A stretch of DNA of 64,000 nucleotides from Dulcicalothrix desertica PCC 7102 (GTDB lineage: Bacteria > Cyanobacteriota > Cyanobacteriia > Cyanobacteriales > Nostocaceae): assembly GCF_003991905.1 (NCBI RefSeq), contig NZ_RSCL01000001.1, positions 186,001-250,000 on the forward strand, written 5' to 3'. This document shows positions 1-8,350 of the stretch, piece by piece. How positions within the stretch are numbered: position 1 is the stretch's first letter; every line of letters starts with the position of its first letter. The position numbers and the translations under genes were made by a program. The notes beneath the pieces are model-generated. The model had not been told where the DNA came from and ran no database searches. It saw only the letters and a list, made by a program, of their open reading frames with translations.

Positions 1-1113
1 ACACCCTTACAAACGGCGCCACAACCTCAACCAGTACAACGTCGTCAAACACCGCAACCAAATGTAACTCCAACGACACCCTTACAAACGGCGCCACAAC
101 CTCAGCGTCAATCTAAACCTGTGCAACGTCGTCAAACACCGCAACCAAATGTAGCTCCAATGACACCCTTACAAACTGCGCCACAACCACAGCGTCAACC
201 TCAACCTGTGCAACGTCGTCAAACACCGCAACCAAATGTAACTCCAACGACACCCTTACAAACGGCGCCACAACCACAGCGTCAATCTACACCTGTACGT
301 CAACGAATAGAATCAATACCTTCTGAAAATATTGAATCTAATCAAATACCTCAAAGACAGAGAAATCAGCAGCAAAGAACAAAATCACCAGTTTCTTCGT
401 CTGGTAATTATAAAAATATTAACTTTGTAGATTTAGAAATTGGAGTTTTAAAAAGAGGTGATTTCCAGTCACAAGGCAGATATTTTCATTTTTACCAGTT
501 CGAGGGTACAGAAAATCAACTTATTGAAGTTAGGTTAACTGGGAGTATAGATAAGCGTCGTTCTAATAATTTGAGTCTAGACCCCTTTATGTTTCTACTA
601 GACTCAAATAATCAAGTTATTTTAACTAGAGGTAGCAACGAATTAAATAATGGACAAGCTAGCGGAAGGGTTAAGAGTGCATTTGCGTTCGTTCGACTTC
701 CTGCTACAGGCAAATACACCATTGCAGTAACTAGTCGTAACCCACGAGATAGTGGTCGTTATAGTTTGGCTTTACGGAACGATAGAGCTAGTTATGCTTT
801 AGATAAATCTGGTGTGCTAACTACGCGAGGTTCTACTATTAGAAGAAATGGCAGTCCTTATAGCGTTTCTAAGTTTCAAGGTAGAAGAGACCAGCTTGTA
901 AGTATACGTGCTGATAGTGTTTTTGAAGATTTTTCTCCTTATGTTGTGCTTTTAAACTCTAGAGGAGAGGTTGTTGCTAGGGATAATGATAAGGATGGTA
1001 GATACAGTGCTTTAATTGACAGGGTTAGGTTGCCTCAAGATGATATTTATTATGTGGTAGTTATTTCTGCTATTGCACGTGAGAGGGGAACGTATAGACT
1101 AACTGTTTTTTAG
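1..1113 (+). CDS. Secreted repeat protein with two PPC-like domains (5' truncated)
   Basis: The reading frame is open from base 1, so the true start and any signal peptide lie outside the window; about 370 residues are visible. The first ~105 residues are Pro/Gln/Thr-rich and built from an 87-bp (29-residue) tandem repeat, with units beginning VQRRQTPQPN at nt 34, 121 and 208. After a short linker come two beta-rich segments (about nt 415-775 and 800-1110) that resemble bacterial pre-peptidase C-terminal (PPC) domains, with a GRYFHFYQFEG-type opening and a GKYTIAV / GTYRLTV-type ending. PPC domains are usual in exported cyanobacterial proteins. The stop codon overlaps the left arm of a hairpin. 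The molecular role is unknown; export is an inference from the domain type. Confidence 0.75.
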   Translation, partial: TPLQTAPQPQPVQRRQTPQPNVTPTTPLQTAPQPQRQSKPVQRRQTPQPNVAPMTPLQTAPQPQRQPQPVQRRQTPQPNVTPTTPLQTAPQPQRQSTPVRQRIESIPSENIESNQIPQRQRNQQQRTKSPVSSSGNYKNINFVDLEIGVLKRGDFQSQGRYFHFYQFEGTENQLIEVRLTGSIDKRRSNNLSLDPFMFLLDSNNQVILTRGSNELNNGQASGRVKSAFAFVRLPATGKYTIAVTSRNPRDSGRYSLALRNDRASYALDKSGVLTTRGSTIRRNGSPYSVSKFQGRRDQLVSIRADSVFEDFSPYVVLLNSRGEVVARDNDKDGRYSALIDRVRLPQDDIYYVVVISAIARERGTYRLTVF

Positions 1114-1149
1114 TCCAGCGGTGTCGGCTTCCGTGCCGCAGGCTGGACT
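1112..1149. repeat. Hairpin repeat at convergent gene ends
   Basis: An 8-bp inverted repeat (AGTCCAGC at 1112-1119, GCTGGACT at 1142-1149) encloses a second small stem (CGGC/GCCG). It begins inside the stop codon of the PPC protein and lies between two convergent genes. It may act as a bidirectional transcription end, but there is no clear U-tract, so it is called a repeat. The following GC-rich stretch up to 1190 ends in CCCAACCTAC, a motif of another repeat family in this window. Confidence 0.5.
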
Positions 1150-1186
1150 CACCGGGAAACCCGTAAGGGCGCAGTGGCTCCCCAAC

Positions 1187-2671
1187 CTACTTATTTATGA
1201 CTAAAGTATTTGCTATTATATCGTGGAGAGCTTGTTTCTTTTTGGTAAAGATGGCAACTACGTAACCAATACATAACATTATACCTGAAAGATTTTTACT
1301 CCAATATCTAATATTTGCTTGAGCAAAACTAAGACGTTTTCCATTTGCATCTGTTGCGATAATTTGTAGCGGCATTTTTCCTACTGTTGCTTGTAAATTT
1401 GAGCTTTCTAAGAATACAAAATACAACCATTGCAATATTAATATAAGAAGACTCGTAATTTTTGCCACTGGATATAGTGGTGGGTCTGAGACAAAAAAAA
1501 CAAGTAATAGTCCAAATAAACCGAAGCTAGAAGTGAAAAGTCCTCCGACAACTGCATCTGTAATTGGGGTACTTGTTATTTTCTCTTTTGGTATGGAACT
1601 TGGTAGCGTTGCCATTGAAGCAGGAAATACATCTACCAGTATTGACCCGACTATTCCACTTATTACCATTACACCAATTACGATAATTACGTAATCAATT
1701 ATGTAAGCTATTGCGCGCTTCCAAAAACCAGCATATTTTGGTGTGTTATGTACAGGCGCCTTTTCGTAATTTGATGAGTCTTTATCTATAGCTGCAAGCA
1801 AATCTAAAATTTGAGATGCATCTTTGGGTCGATTTCCTGGAAACGGCGCCACTAAATAATCGATTAAGTTACCAAGTTGCTGTGATACATGGGGAGCGTA
1901 ATTTCGCCAGATTAATTCACCTGTTCGAGGGTCTTCAGGAAAAGAATTTGGAAATTTTCCTGTGAGTAGAAATATAAAAGTGCGTCCCAAAGCATAAAAG
2001 TCTGATTGTGGTACTGCCCTACCATTCATTTGTTCGGGAGGTGTGTAACCGAGGGAAACAATACCTGTTACTTCTTGTCCAGCAAGCTTTTGCATGAACG
2101 TTTGTGTAACTTCCCTGGCAGTACCAAAATCTATTAAAGCTAATTGCCCATCTGGTCGCAGCATGATATTCGCTGGTTTGATGTCACGATGGAAATATTG
2201 CTGATGATGAACTTGATGCAAAATCTGAACGAGTTGCTTTAACCAGTTAATTGAGGCAAGTTCGGCAATAGGTTGATAACTCCGAGATTCTCGCATGTAT
2301 TCATCCAAGTTAACTCCCTCAATTTTCTCCATCACTAAACAATGGAAAGGATGTTCACTATCTCTGGGCAAATATGTAAAGTATCCATCTGACTCCACTT
2401 TGGGAATACCTGGATGTTGCAAACGACTTAGCACTGAGCTTTCTTGTTGGAATAGCTCAATAGCTTTGGGTAAACTATTTGTAAGAACTTTTAAAACTTT
2501 GGGCAACCCAGAATCATCAATTTCATAAGTTATGCCAAAACCTCCACCACCAAGTGTACGCACAACTCGATAACGTCCTTGCAAAAGCAGCTCGGAACCA
2601 CAAGTCTGACAATACAACGGTTTTCCCGTGTTTTCTTTTTTTAGACAGTTGGGATTTATGCAGTAGCTCAT
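1187..2671 (-). CDS. Serine/threonine protein kinase with N-terminal zinc ribbon and C-terminal RDD membrane domain
   Basis: A 494-residue eukaryotic-type kinase. The N terminus has a four-cysteine zinc-ribbon pattern (C4, C9, C21, C24), common in cyanobacterial kinases. The kinase domain spans about residues 34-300, with glycine loop LGGGGFG (40-46), probable ATP lysine K61, catalytic HRDIKPAN (161-168) and DFG (181-183), so it should be active. The C-terminal ~180 residues are hydrophobic with several membrane segments and resemble an RDD domain, which would tether the kinase to the membrane. It is convergent with the PPC gene and monocistronic. The substrate is unknown. Confidence 0.9.
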   Translation of the reverse strand: MSYCINPNCLKKENTGKPLYCQTCGSELLLQGRYRVVRTLGGGGFGITYEIDDSGLPKVLKVLTNSLPKAIELFQQESSVLSRLQHPGIPKVESDGYFTYLPRDSEHPFHCLVMEKIEGVNLDEYMRESRSYQPIAELASINWLKQLVQILHQVHHQQYFHRDIKPANIMLRPDGQLALIDFGTAREVTQTFMQKLAGQEVTGIVSLGYTPPEQMNGRAVPQSDFYALGRTFIFLLTGKFPNSFPEDPRTGELIWRNYAPHVSQQLGNLIDYLVAPFPGNRPKDASQILDLLAAIDKDSSNYEKAPVHNTPKYAGFWKRAIAYIIDYVIIVIGVMVISGIVGSILVDVFPASMATLPSSIPKEKITSTPITDAVVGGLFTSSFGLFGLLLVFFVSDPPLYPVAKITSLLILILQWLYFVFLESSNLQATVGKMPLQIIATDANGKRLSFAQANIRYWSKNLSGIMLCIGYVVAIFTKKKQALHDIIANTLVINK

Positions 2672-2771
2672 TTGCGCTACGAAATTCCTGGGTTGTTATA
2701 AGACCAATATAATATACAACCTTGGTTTGAACAGGGTAAATAGTTGTAACTGCACAGTTTTATTACAATAC

Positions 2772-2798
2772 AGCCTGGTTTTTAGGTGAAACCAGGCT
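2772..2798. repeat. Perfect 10-bp stem hairpin
   Basis: AGCCTGGTTT (2772-2781) pairs perfectly with AAACCAGGCT (2789-2798) across a 7-base loop. It lies between the start of the kinase gene and the end of the small membrane-protein gene, both on the minus strand, so it could terminate the latter or be a short interspersed repeat. The core resembles the AAACC/GGTTT palindromes found elsewhere in the window. Confidence 0.5.
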
Positions 2799-2851
2799 TA
2801 CTGAAATATTAAACGAAAGCATCCTCCCATAACCTACAAGTATTGGCAATT

Positions 2852-3067
2852 TTAAACTTTCACTGGCTTTAAAAATATCCAGGCAACAAAGAAAGTTGCT
2901 GCTGTAAATAATTGCGTCAAGTCTAATGCAGATAAATACCCATCGGAAAATGAAGCGATGCTTCTATCGGTTATGCCGAACACCCAAGACGATACACCAA
3001 AAAGCCATATCCCATTCTTAAGGTTTCCTACAAATTCATTCGAGTCGCTCGATTGCTGATTATTCAT
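2852..3067 (-). CDS. Small membrane protein, unknown function
   Basis: A 71-residue protein with a polar N terminus and hydrophobic segments around residues 18-33 and 50-67, probably two membrane passes. An AGGAA Shine-Dalgarno sequence sits 4-5 bases before the ATG on the minus strand, which supports translation. I do not recognise a family. It stands alone between the kinase gene and uvsE. Confidence 0.5.
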   Translation of the reverse strand: MNNQQSSDSNEFVGNLKNGIWLFGVSSWVFGITDRSIASFSDGYLSALDLTQLFTAATFFVAWIFLKPVKV

Positions 3068-3450
3068 AATTTCCTATTTTTTCGTATAAGTTGGCAAAAT
3101 CGCACTATTTAGACTCAATTGATAAAATTAATCTCCTTAACATAAATCAATACGTTTGTTGCCAAGTATGTACTTATATTAATAAATATTTTTCTTACTT
3201 GACATCACTACCCCCAGGTACATGTAGATTTATTCCCGACTATGCCTTTGGATAGTTTATTGTTCGCTCGGATTCGGTGCCAAAGCAATTTATCTATGCT
3301 GCATAAGGCTTTTAACCTTTATAGCCATGCGAAAACCCACAAGCTGATTCATTTGTATACTGCACCCAGGTAGTACTTTTTTGATGCCATTGTAATCACT
3401 GGTATTCTGAATTGGTGTTACCAATGTAACAATTTACGTAACAAATCTTA
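3068..3450. other. Intergenic region without recognised genes
   Basis: About 380 bases between the divergent small membrane-protein gene and uvsE. The sequence is AT-rich with stop codons in all frames. No RNA gene, promoter consensus or repeat was recognised before the AGAAACC palindromes that start at 3451. Promoters for both flanking genes are expected here. Confidence 0.5.
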
Positions 3451-3545
3451 AGAAACCGGGTTTCTATGTAAAATTGTTGTTTCTATTACAAGTCTTTGAA
3501 AAGAAACCCGGTTTCTATGGCACTTTGGAAAGAAACCCGGTTTTT
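3451..3545. repeat. Three AGAAACCcGGTTTCT palindromes upstream of uvsE
   Basis: Three near-identical 15-base palindromes lie at 3451-3465, 3502-3516 and 3531-3545. The first two form the same ~66-bp paired unit found at 8283, 18700, 44739 and 45000. They fall in the uvsE leader, so the long upstream reading frame is repeat-encoded and the real start is downstream. Confidence 0.75.
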
Positions 3546-3626
3546 ATGTCTTTAGATACTGATTGTGCGGCGCCTGAGTTTGTCAAAGTAGAATTGAACG
3601 GCGCCACTCAATCACAGAACCTGATT

Positions 3627-4568
3627 ATGACTGCAACTCAAATCAAAATTCCAAGACAGGAGGCGAGACGTAAGGATATTACGCCACAATTAGGATTGGT
3701 TTGTATTACGTTCTCCAAAGATGTACGTTTTAAGACAATTACGCGCACACGTTATTTACAACTAACTGAGAATTTCAAAGTACGCACTCTAGAAGAGCTT
3801 TATCGTGAGAACTTACGGCGCCTGCATATTGCATTAGAGTATTGTCATAAGCGTGGAATAAAACTTTATCGTATGTCTTCAGGGTTATTCCCACTTAGTG
3901 ACTGGGAAGATAATATTGGTGCCACTATTTTAGATAATATGGGCGCCGAGTTAGCGCGGGTTGGACAAAAAGCTACAAAATTGGGTGTAAGAGTCGTGTT
4001 GCATCCTGACCAATTTGTTGTGTTAAGCTCAGATTCACCATTAATTGTTGAATCAAGCATCAAAATTTTAACAGGACACGCACACACTTTCGATTTAATG
4101 GGTTTACCGCAGTCACCTTGGGCATTAATGAATATTCATGGTGGAAAATCGCAGCGTACAGATAATTTAGTTAGTGTGGTTTCGCAGCTACCTCACAATA
4201 TAAAAAATAGATTGACATTTGAAAACGACGAACACGCTTATAGCAGCAGTGAGATATTAGAAGTGTGTCAACGTACTGGGGTGCCAATGGTATTTGACGC
4301 GCACCATCATATCTGTCACGAAAACTTAGAATCGTATGATGACCCTAGCGTTGCGGAAATGTTTTATGCTGCACGTGCAACTTGGGAAAATCCAGATTGG
4401 CAATTAGTACATATTTCTAACGGAGAAGAAGCGTTTAAAGATAGAAAGCATAGTGATTTAATTAATTCTATGCCTGAAGTGTACCGAGAGGCGCCTTGGA
4501 TTGAAGTTGAAGCCAAACATAAAGAAGACGCTATCGCTAATTTGCGAGATTGGTGGATTGATGAGTAA
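3627..4568 (+). CDS. uvsE: UV damage endonuclease UvsE/UVDE
   Basis: This protein nicks DNA 5' of UV photoproducts and abasic sites, starting an alternative excision-repair route. Family features: the LGLVC opening strand, RMSSGLFPLSDW, VVLHPDQFVVL, an ENDEHAYS block, FDAHHHICH, and a C-terminal IEVEAKHKEDA motif; the His/Glu/Asp residues form the TIM-barrel metal centre of UVDE. Starting at the ATG at 3627 (MTATQIKIP) gives 313 residues, normal for the family. Earlier in-frame starts at 3474 and 3546 would add residues translated from interspersed repeats, so I disfavour them, though 3546 cannot be excluded. It is monocistronic. Confidence 0.92.
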   Translation: MTATQIKIPRQEARRKDITPQLGLVCITFSKDVRFKTITRTRYLQLTENFKVRTLEELYRENLRRLHIALEYCHKRGIKLYRMSSGLFPLSDWEDNIGATILDNMGAELARVGQKATKLGVRVVLHPDQFVVLSSDSPLIVESSIKILTGHAHTFDLMGLPQSPWALMNIHGGKSQRTDNLVSVVSQLPHNIKNRLTFENDEHAYSSSEILEVCQRTGVPMVFDAHHHICHENLESYDDPSVAEMFYAARATWENPDWQLVHISNGEEAFKDRKHSDLINSMPEVYREAPWIEVEAKHKEDAIANLRDWWIDE

Positions 4569-4705
4569 ATTTAGAGACCTGTCTCTACAACACGGAAATT
4601 TACGAATGATTGAGAAATATTATATATTAATAATTCTTTCTTTGTGTACGAGCGTGCCTTTGTGGTTCATTCATCTTACCTGTACGTGGTAACTCAAGAC
4701 TTGTT

Positions 4706-5296
4706 CTAAGTTGTATATTCATCATCTATCGAAGTGCGGAAGAAGAACATACAACCACCTATTGTATGAGGAGCATGACTCGAATTTGGTTCAGAACGGA
4801 TATAGTCGAAGGCGCCATAAACTTTACCATCAACGACTAAATCACCTTCTAACATAAAAATTTCTTCTCCTGTTGCATGACGGTGTAAAGGATAATGAAC
4901 ACCACCTTGCGCGCGTAACACTCCGGTAACTTCGCGCTTTGTATTATCTATATATAAGTTCGCAATTTCTACACCTGGGACTGAGTACGGTTGCCATTCT
5001 AAATCTTGAAAACGTATTGTCGTTAATGGCTTCTCGACATTTTCTGACTGTGTTCTTTGAGATGGTGGCGCCAGTTGTAAGCGTGCGAATAGTCGGTCTT
5101 TTAAATCTGGAGCCATTGGTGCAACGGGTGCGCTGTAAGGAATTGCCGTTGCAGCTGTTTGGTAATAAGCTAATTCTTCAGCTAGCTCTGGAGATTGTTG
5201 TATTTCGCGCTCGACCCAAACCCGCTTTGAGTCGGCTAGTAAATCTAGTACATATAGTGGAACTAGTTCGCAGAAACAGTTGTTTTCAATAGCCAT
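4706..5296 (-). CDS. ChrR-like cupin anti-sigma factor
   Basis: A 196-residue protein. The N-terminal ~85 residues resemble anti-sigma domains (LVPLYVLDLLADSKRVWVER), although the HxxxCxxC zinc motif of classical ChrR is not evident. The C-terminal half is a cupin (about residues 92-190) with a probable metal motif HYPLHRHATGEEIFMLEG. In the ChrR family the N-terminal domain holds an ECF sigma factor inactive and the cupin helps sense oxidative or chemical stress. The gene starts 27 bases after the ECF sigma gene on the same strand, so the two form a sigma/anti-sigma pair. The inducing signal is unknown. Confidence 0.85.
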   Translation of the reverse strand: MAIENNCFCELVPLYVLDLLADSKRVWVEREIQQSPELAEELAYYQTAATAIPYSAPVAPMAPDLKDRLFARLQLAPPSQRTQSENVEKPLTTIRFQDLEWQPYSVPGVEIANLYIDNTKREVTGVLRAQGGVHYPLHRHATGEEIFMLEGDLVVDGKVYGAFDYIRSEPNSSHAPHTIGGCMFFFRTSIDDEYTT

Positions 5297-5323
5297 TGGG
5301 AGTTTAGTTTACGTGTACGGGTG

Positions 5324-5878
5324 TTATTCAAGTGCCGATTTTAACTTATTTAAGCCTAACCGAATTCTGGTTTTAACGGTTCCCAAAGAGATACCGGTTT
5401 GAACAGAAATTTGACTATGGCTTAGACCATGATAATAAGCTAGCTCAATTACTTGCCGCTGCTCTTTGGGTAAAACTTGTAGCGCATCACTAACGCGCTG
5501 GCGCCGTTCGTAAATTGCTACATTCTCTGTTGGGTCTATAGTTGTCGGTGTTTCAATTTCTGAAAGTTTTGTTAAAACAGGGGATGAGAATTGAGATCGC
5601 TGGAGTTTGCGAAGTTTATCTAAAATCCGACTGCGGGCTAGCATAAAAACCCAAGTATCGACTCTACCTTTAGTAGTATCATAACGTTCAGCGATTCGCC
5701 ATACTTGAGAAAAAACATCTAGTACAACTTCTTCGCTTTCCTCTACTGATTTCAAACTGCTAAAGGCAACCGAATAAATAACTTTCGCATAGCGATTATA
5801 CAGTTCAGACAAAGCAGTCTGGTCATGCTTGGCGATTTGACTTAGCAGCGCATCATCGGATACAGGTCGGCAATCCAT
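5324..5878 (-). CDS. ECF (group 4) RNA polymerase sigma factor
   Basis: A 184-residue sigma factor with region 2 at about residues 20-90 (LYNRYAKVIYSVAFSSL, VFSQVWRIAERYD, TWVFMLARSRILDKLR) and region 4 at about 125-180 (LPKEQRQVIELAYYHGLSHSQI...GTVKTRIRLGLNKLK), separated by a short linker. Region 3 is absent, as expected for the ECF class. It is the first gene of a two-gene operon with the cupin anti-sigma factor. Targets probably include its own operon and perhaps the bicupin gene at 6352-7116, but this is inference. Confidence 0.93.
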   Translation of the reverse strand: MDCRPVSDDALLSQIAKHDQTALSELYNRYAKVIYSVAFSSLKSVEESEEVVLDVFSQVWRIAERYDTTKGRVDTWVFMLARSRILDKLRKLQRSQFSSPVLTKLSEIETPTTIDPTENVAIYERRQRVSDALQVLPKEQRQVIELAYYHGLSHSQISVQTGISLGTVKTRIRLGLNKLKSALE

Positions 5879-6341
5879 TTACAGGCTTTGTTTATTTTAT
5901 CTGACTACTAAGTATACCAAGTGTTTACTTCTCTAATCAAATTTTTATTTCAAAAATTAATTTACACAAATCAATTAAATACGAATATATATGTAGACAC
6001 TGTGTAATTTTTATTTCATATGTTCTTCCATACAATCCTTACTACGAGTTCTAGATTAGTTAAAAATGCAAATACCAGTAAAATCCAGTTGGTTAGGAAC
6101 GCCAGGGCAAACGCATCTAAAAAATGTTCAGGGATATTGACAAAAGTCGATATTAATGCGATTTTTAATGCATTACTATTGAAACTTATATTACATTTTT
6201 ATTGTTTGACAGTAACAAGGTCAACTTACTCTTTTTTCTCGTCTGAAAAGCTTATTTGACCTATATTGTGACTATTTAGGTGCGTTTCCCCTGATGACGT
6301 ATAATCAAATTTTTTTGTTGGTAACTAATTTAAACGTGGTT
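5879..6341. other. Intergenic region upstream of the ECF sigma operon
   Basis: About 460 AT-rich bases between the sigma gene start and the 3' end of the bicupin gene, both on the minus strand. The promoter of the sigma/anti-sigma operon should lie near 5885-6000. A short plus-strand reading frame at 6020-6259 has no ribosome-binding site and unconvincing composition. Nothing else was recognised. Confidence 0.45.
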
Positions 6342-6376
6342 CTAGGTTGGGTTACGCAAAGCCTCCACCCAACCTA
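6342..6376. repeat. CTAGGTTGGGT...ACCCAACCTAC fold-back repeat
   Basis: An inverted repeat in which CTAGGTTGGGT faces CACCCAACCTAC across a short loop. It is one of a family of (G)TAGGTTGGGT elements also seen at 18788, 22720 and 28150. The stop codon and last residues (about CRLGGGFA) of the bicupin gene are encoded by this element. Confidence 0.7.
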
Positions 6377-7116
6377 CAGTTTTGAAGTGGATGTTGGAAG
6401 TCTGCTCCGACAATAAATCTGGTTGTATCTGTAGGATAGGTCTTGACGTAAACAGTACAACCTTCAATAGAAGAAGGAGTATAAGGACAATTTGGTGGAT
6501 ACCGCAGCCAACTGCCCGCTGGGTAGTCTCCCAATTCATCGCTCCAAGTACCTTCCAAGACGAAGATTTCTTTAACTTCAGATTCGACGACTAGAGACAG
6601 TACCGTTCCAGGGTGCCAGCGCTCAATGCTGACTTTTTCTGAAAACCCTGCTTGCTGGTATAAAGGCTTTACCTCAATAGTCGGAATGATACTGGGTTGC
6701 CAAGGTAAGGAATAAATATTTGTTTTAATTTGTTGACGAGATTCACCACCATGTTGTCGTAACTTAACAAAGGTCAAACAACCTTCCTGACTGTATGGAC
6801 GATGATTAAACTTTTCAGGATTAAGCATATAAGAACCTGGTGGATACACACCAGTTTCATCAGTAAAGTTTCCCTGAAGCACTAAAATCTCCTCCCCACC
6901 AGGGTGTCCATGTAGTGGAAAAAAGCCACCTGGGTCAAAACGAGTCAGCATAGTCACAGGATGATCTTGAACCAAATCATCAGACTCGAAGCAACCGAAC
7001 CAAATTCCGGTAAAGTCTGTCTGATACCAAGTTAGCGCTTCTGGTCGCACAGAATATCGCTTCAATAAGTGATTGTGAACTTGTCGAGAGTTCCATTTGG
7101 GTTGAGAAGATATCAT
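6352..7116 (-). CDS. Bicupin, ChrR-cupin-like regulatory protein
   Basis: A 254-residue protein with two tandem cupin domains. The first, about residues 25-120, carries the metal motif FPLHGHPGGEEILVLQG and a GVYPPGSYMLNP strand. The second, about 128-235, has WHPGTVLSLVVESEVKEIFVLEG and GDYPAGSWLRYP; its metal motif has lost the paired histidines, so only the first cupin may bind metal. Both resemble the cupin of ChrR anti-sigma factors, but no anti-sigma domain is present. It lies upstream of the ECF sigma/anti-sigma pair on the same strand, so a role in the same stress response is plausible. The last eight or so residues come from a repeat. Confidence 0.8.
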   Translation of the reverse strand: MISSQPKWNSRQVHNHLLKRYSVRPEALTWYQTDFTGIWFGCFESDDLVQDHPVTMLTRFDPGGFFPLHGHPGGEEILVLQGNFTDETGVYPPGSYMLNPEKFNHRPYSQEGCLTFVKLRQHGGESRQQIKTNIYSLPWQPSIIPTIEVKPLYQQAGFSEKVSIERWHPGTVLSLVVESEVKEIFVLEGTWSDELGDYPAGSWLRYPPNCPYTPSSIEGCTVYVKTYPTDTTRFIVGADFQHPLQNCRLGGGFA

Positions 7117-7510
7117 ATGTTTTAATATTGTTAATTAACTTGCGGTTCTTCAATCGAAACAGTTCTACTTCACATATCAGGGGTAAAACTATTAATTTAT
7201 GCACTGTCTTACAAATGTACTATTTCGTGCAAATGTTCACCATCACTACCTTAGAACTGCATAAATAAAAACACAAAAAATTTTAGGTGAATTTAGGAAT
7301 AATTTATTTTTCTTACTTGTTGTAGAAAGTGGGAGCGAACAGCAGTATTGCCAGAATACCAGTGCAATCCTTTATGGCACCTGGATTGTTACATTTGTCT
7401 TGTACTAATGAAGCAGAAAAGCTGGAGATAGCCCATATCTGGAATGATAAAGCTAAATATTGTAGTTAAATACTATGGATAGAAAACGAAAAATATAGCC
7501 GGATATAGCG
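7117..7510. other. Divergent intergenic region
   Basis: About 390 bases between the divergent bicupin and DUF928 genes. The sequence is AT-rich and should hold both promoters. No gene, RNA or repeat was recognised. Confidence 0.4.
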
Positions 7511-8350
7511 ATGTTGATAGATTGTAAAAAAGGTTTATTTTTCTTTTTGTGGTTAATCGTTAGCTTTCCTTCGTGTTCGGCGCCTTCTGTTGCATCTACA
7601 AAAAAGCTAGCTAGTAATGACCATCAGGCACAAACTAATGCAGTCCAAGAAGAAAAAGACCCTCCAAGTAGGGGAACTCCTCCAGCCAAAGAGGGTACAG
7701 GAAGCAGAGGTGACTGTGGATATAAGCAGGGCATGATACCACTAACTCGTGTGGTAGGTAGTAATCAATTGAAGTCAACAGTAAATGAACGTCCAACTAT
7801 TTGGGTTTATGTGCCTTATACTTCGACTGATGCGGAGTCGGGAGAATTTTCTTTGCAGGATGGTGACGTTGAGTTATATCGTACTCGCTTTCGCTTACCA
7901 GAAAAAGCTGGTATTATCAGTGTGAGTTTGCCATCAACAGTACCAGCTTTAGCGATTGGTAACTCTTATCGATGGTATGTTGAAGTTAACTGTCACGGCG
8001 CCTCCAATAGAGGTAACTCAGCTACACCAGCTTCCGTAACAGGACTTATACAACGACAGTCAATACCAGTTGAACTGGCAAGGCAATTAGAAAAAGCAAG
8101 CAGTCCTTTAGAGAAAGTTTCTGCTTATGCCAAGTATGGTATTTGGTACGAAACAATAACGGAGTTGGCGCAATTACGTTTAAAAGAGCCACAAAATTCT
8201 ACTTTAAAAAAAATGTGGGTTGAGCTTTTAAGCGCTAAACAAGTTGGCTTAAAAAGTATTGCTCAAGTCGATATAATTGGCGAGAAACCGGTTTCTAAGC
8301 AAGATTATCGTTTTTATTACAAGTTATTAACAAAGAAACCGGGTTTCTAA
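7511..8350 (+). CDS. DUF928 family exported protein
   Basis: A 279-residue protein. Residues ~8-25 form a hydrophobic signal sequence ending at PSCSAPS, possibly a lipoprotein-type cysteine. A low-complexity linker follows (~30-70), then the DUF928 region (about 75-275) with GMIPLTRVVG, PTIWVYVPY and YRWYVEV. In cyanobacteria DUF928 genes often accompany CHAT-TPR proteins and haemagglutinin-like exoproteins, which are the neighbours here. The C terminus (GEKPVSK...LTKKPGF) is partly encoded by an AGAAACC repeat unit, and the stop overlaps the stop of the convergent CHAT gene by 4 bases. The biochemical role is unknown. Confidence 0.85.
   Translation: MLIDCKKGLFFFLWLIVSFPSCSAPSVASTKKLASNDHQAQTNAVQEEKDPPSRGTPPAKEGTGSRGDCGYKQGMIPLTRVVGSNQLKSTVNERPTIWVYVPYTSTDAESGEFSLQDGDVELYRTRFRLPEKAGIISVSLPSTVPALAIGNSYRWYVEVNCHGASNRGNSATPASVTGLIQRQSIPVELARQLEKASSPLEKVSAYAKYGIWYETITELAQLRLKEPQNSTLKKMWVELLSAKQVGLKSIAQVDIIGEKPVSKQDYRFYYKLLTKKPGF
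8283..8348. repeat. 66-bp paired AGAAACC palindrome unit at convergent gene ends
   Basis: Palindromes at 8283-8296 (AGAAACCGGTTTCT) and 8334-8348 (AGAAACCGGGTTTCT) are separated by an AT-rich spacer. The unit covers the last codons of the DUF928 gene and touches the stop codon of the CHAT gene on the other strand, so it shapes both 3' ends. Confidence 0.75.

Noticed and set aside
3474-3626. Upstream extension of uvsE from 3474
   Set aside because: The first ~25 codons are translated interspersed palindromes and are not expected in the enzyme family.
6020-6259. 79-codon plus-strand reading frame
   Set aside because: No ribosome-binding site, no recognisable motif, and lies in an AT-rich promoter region where chance frames are expected.
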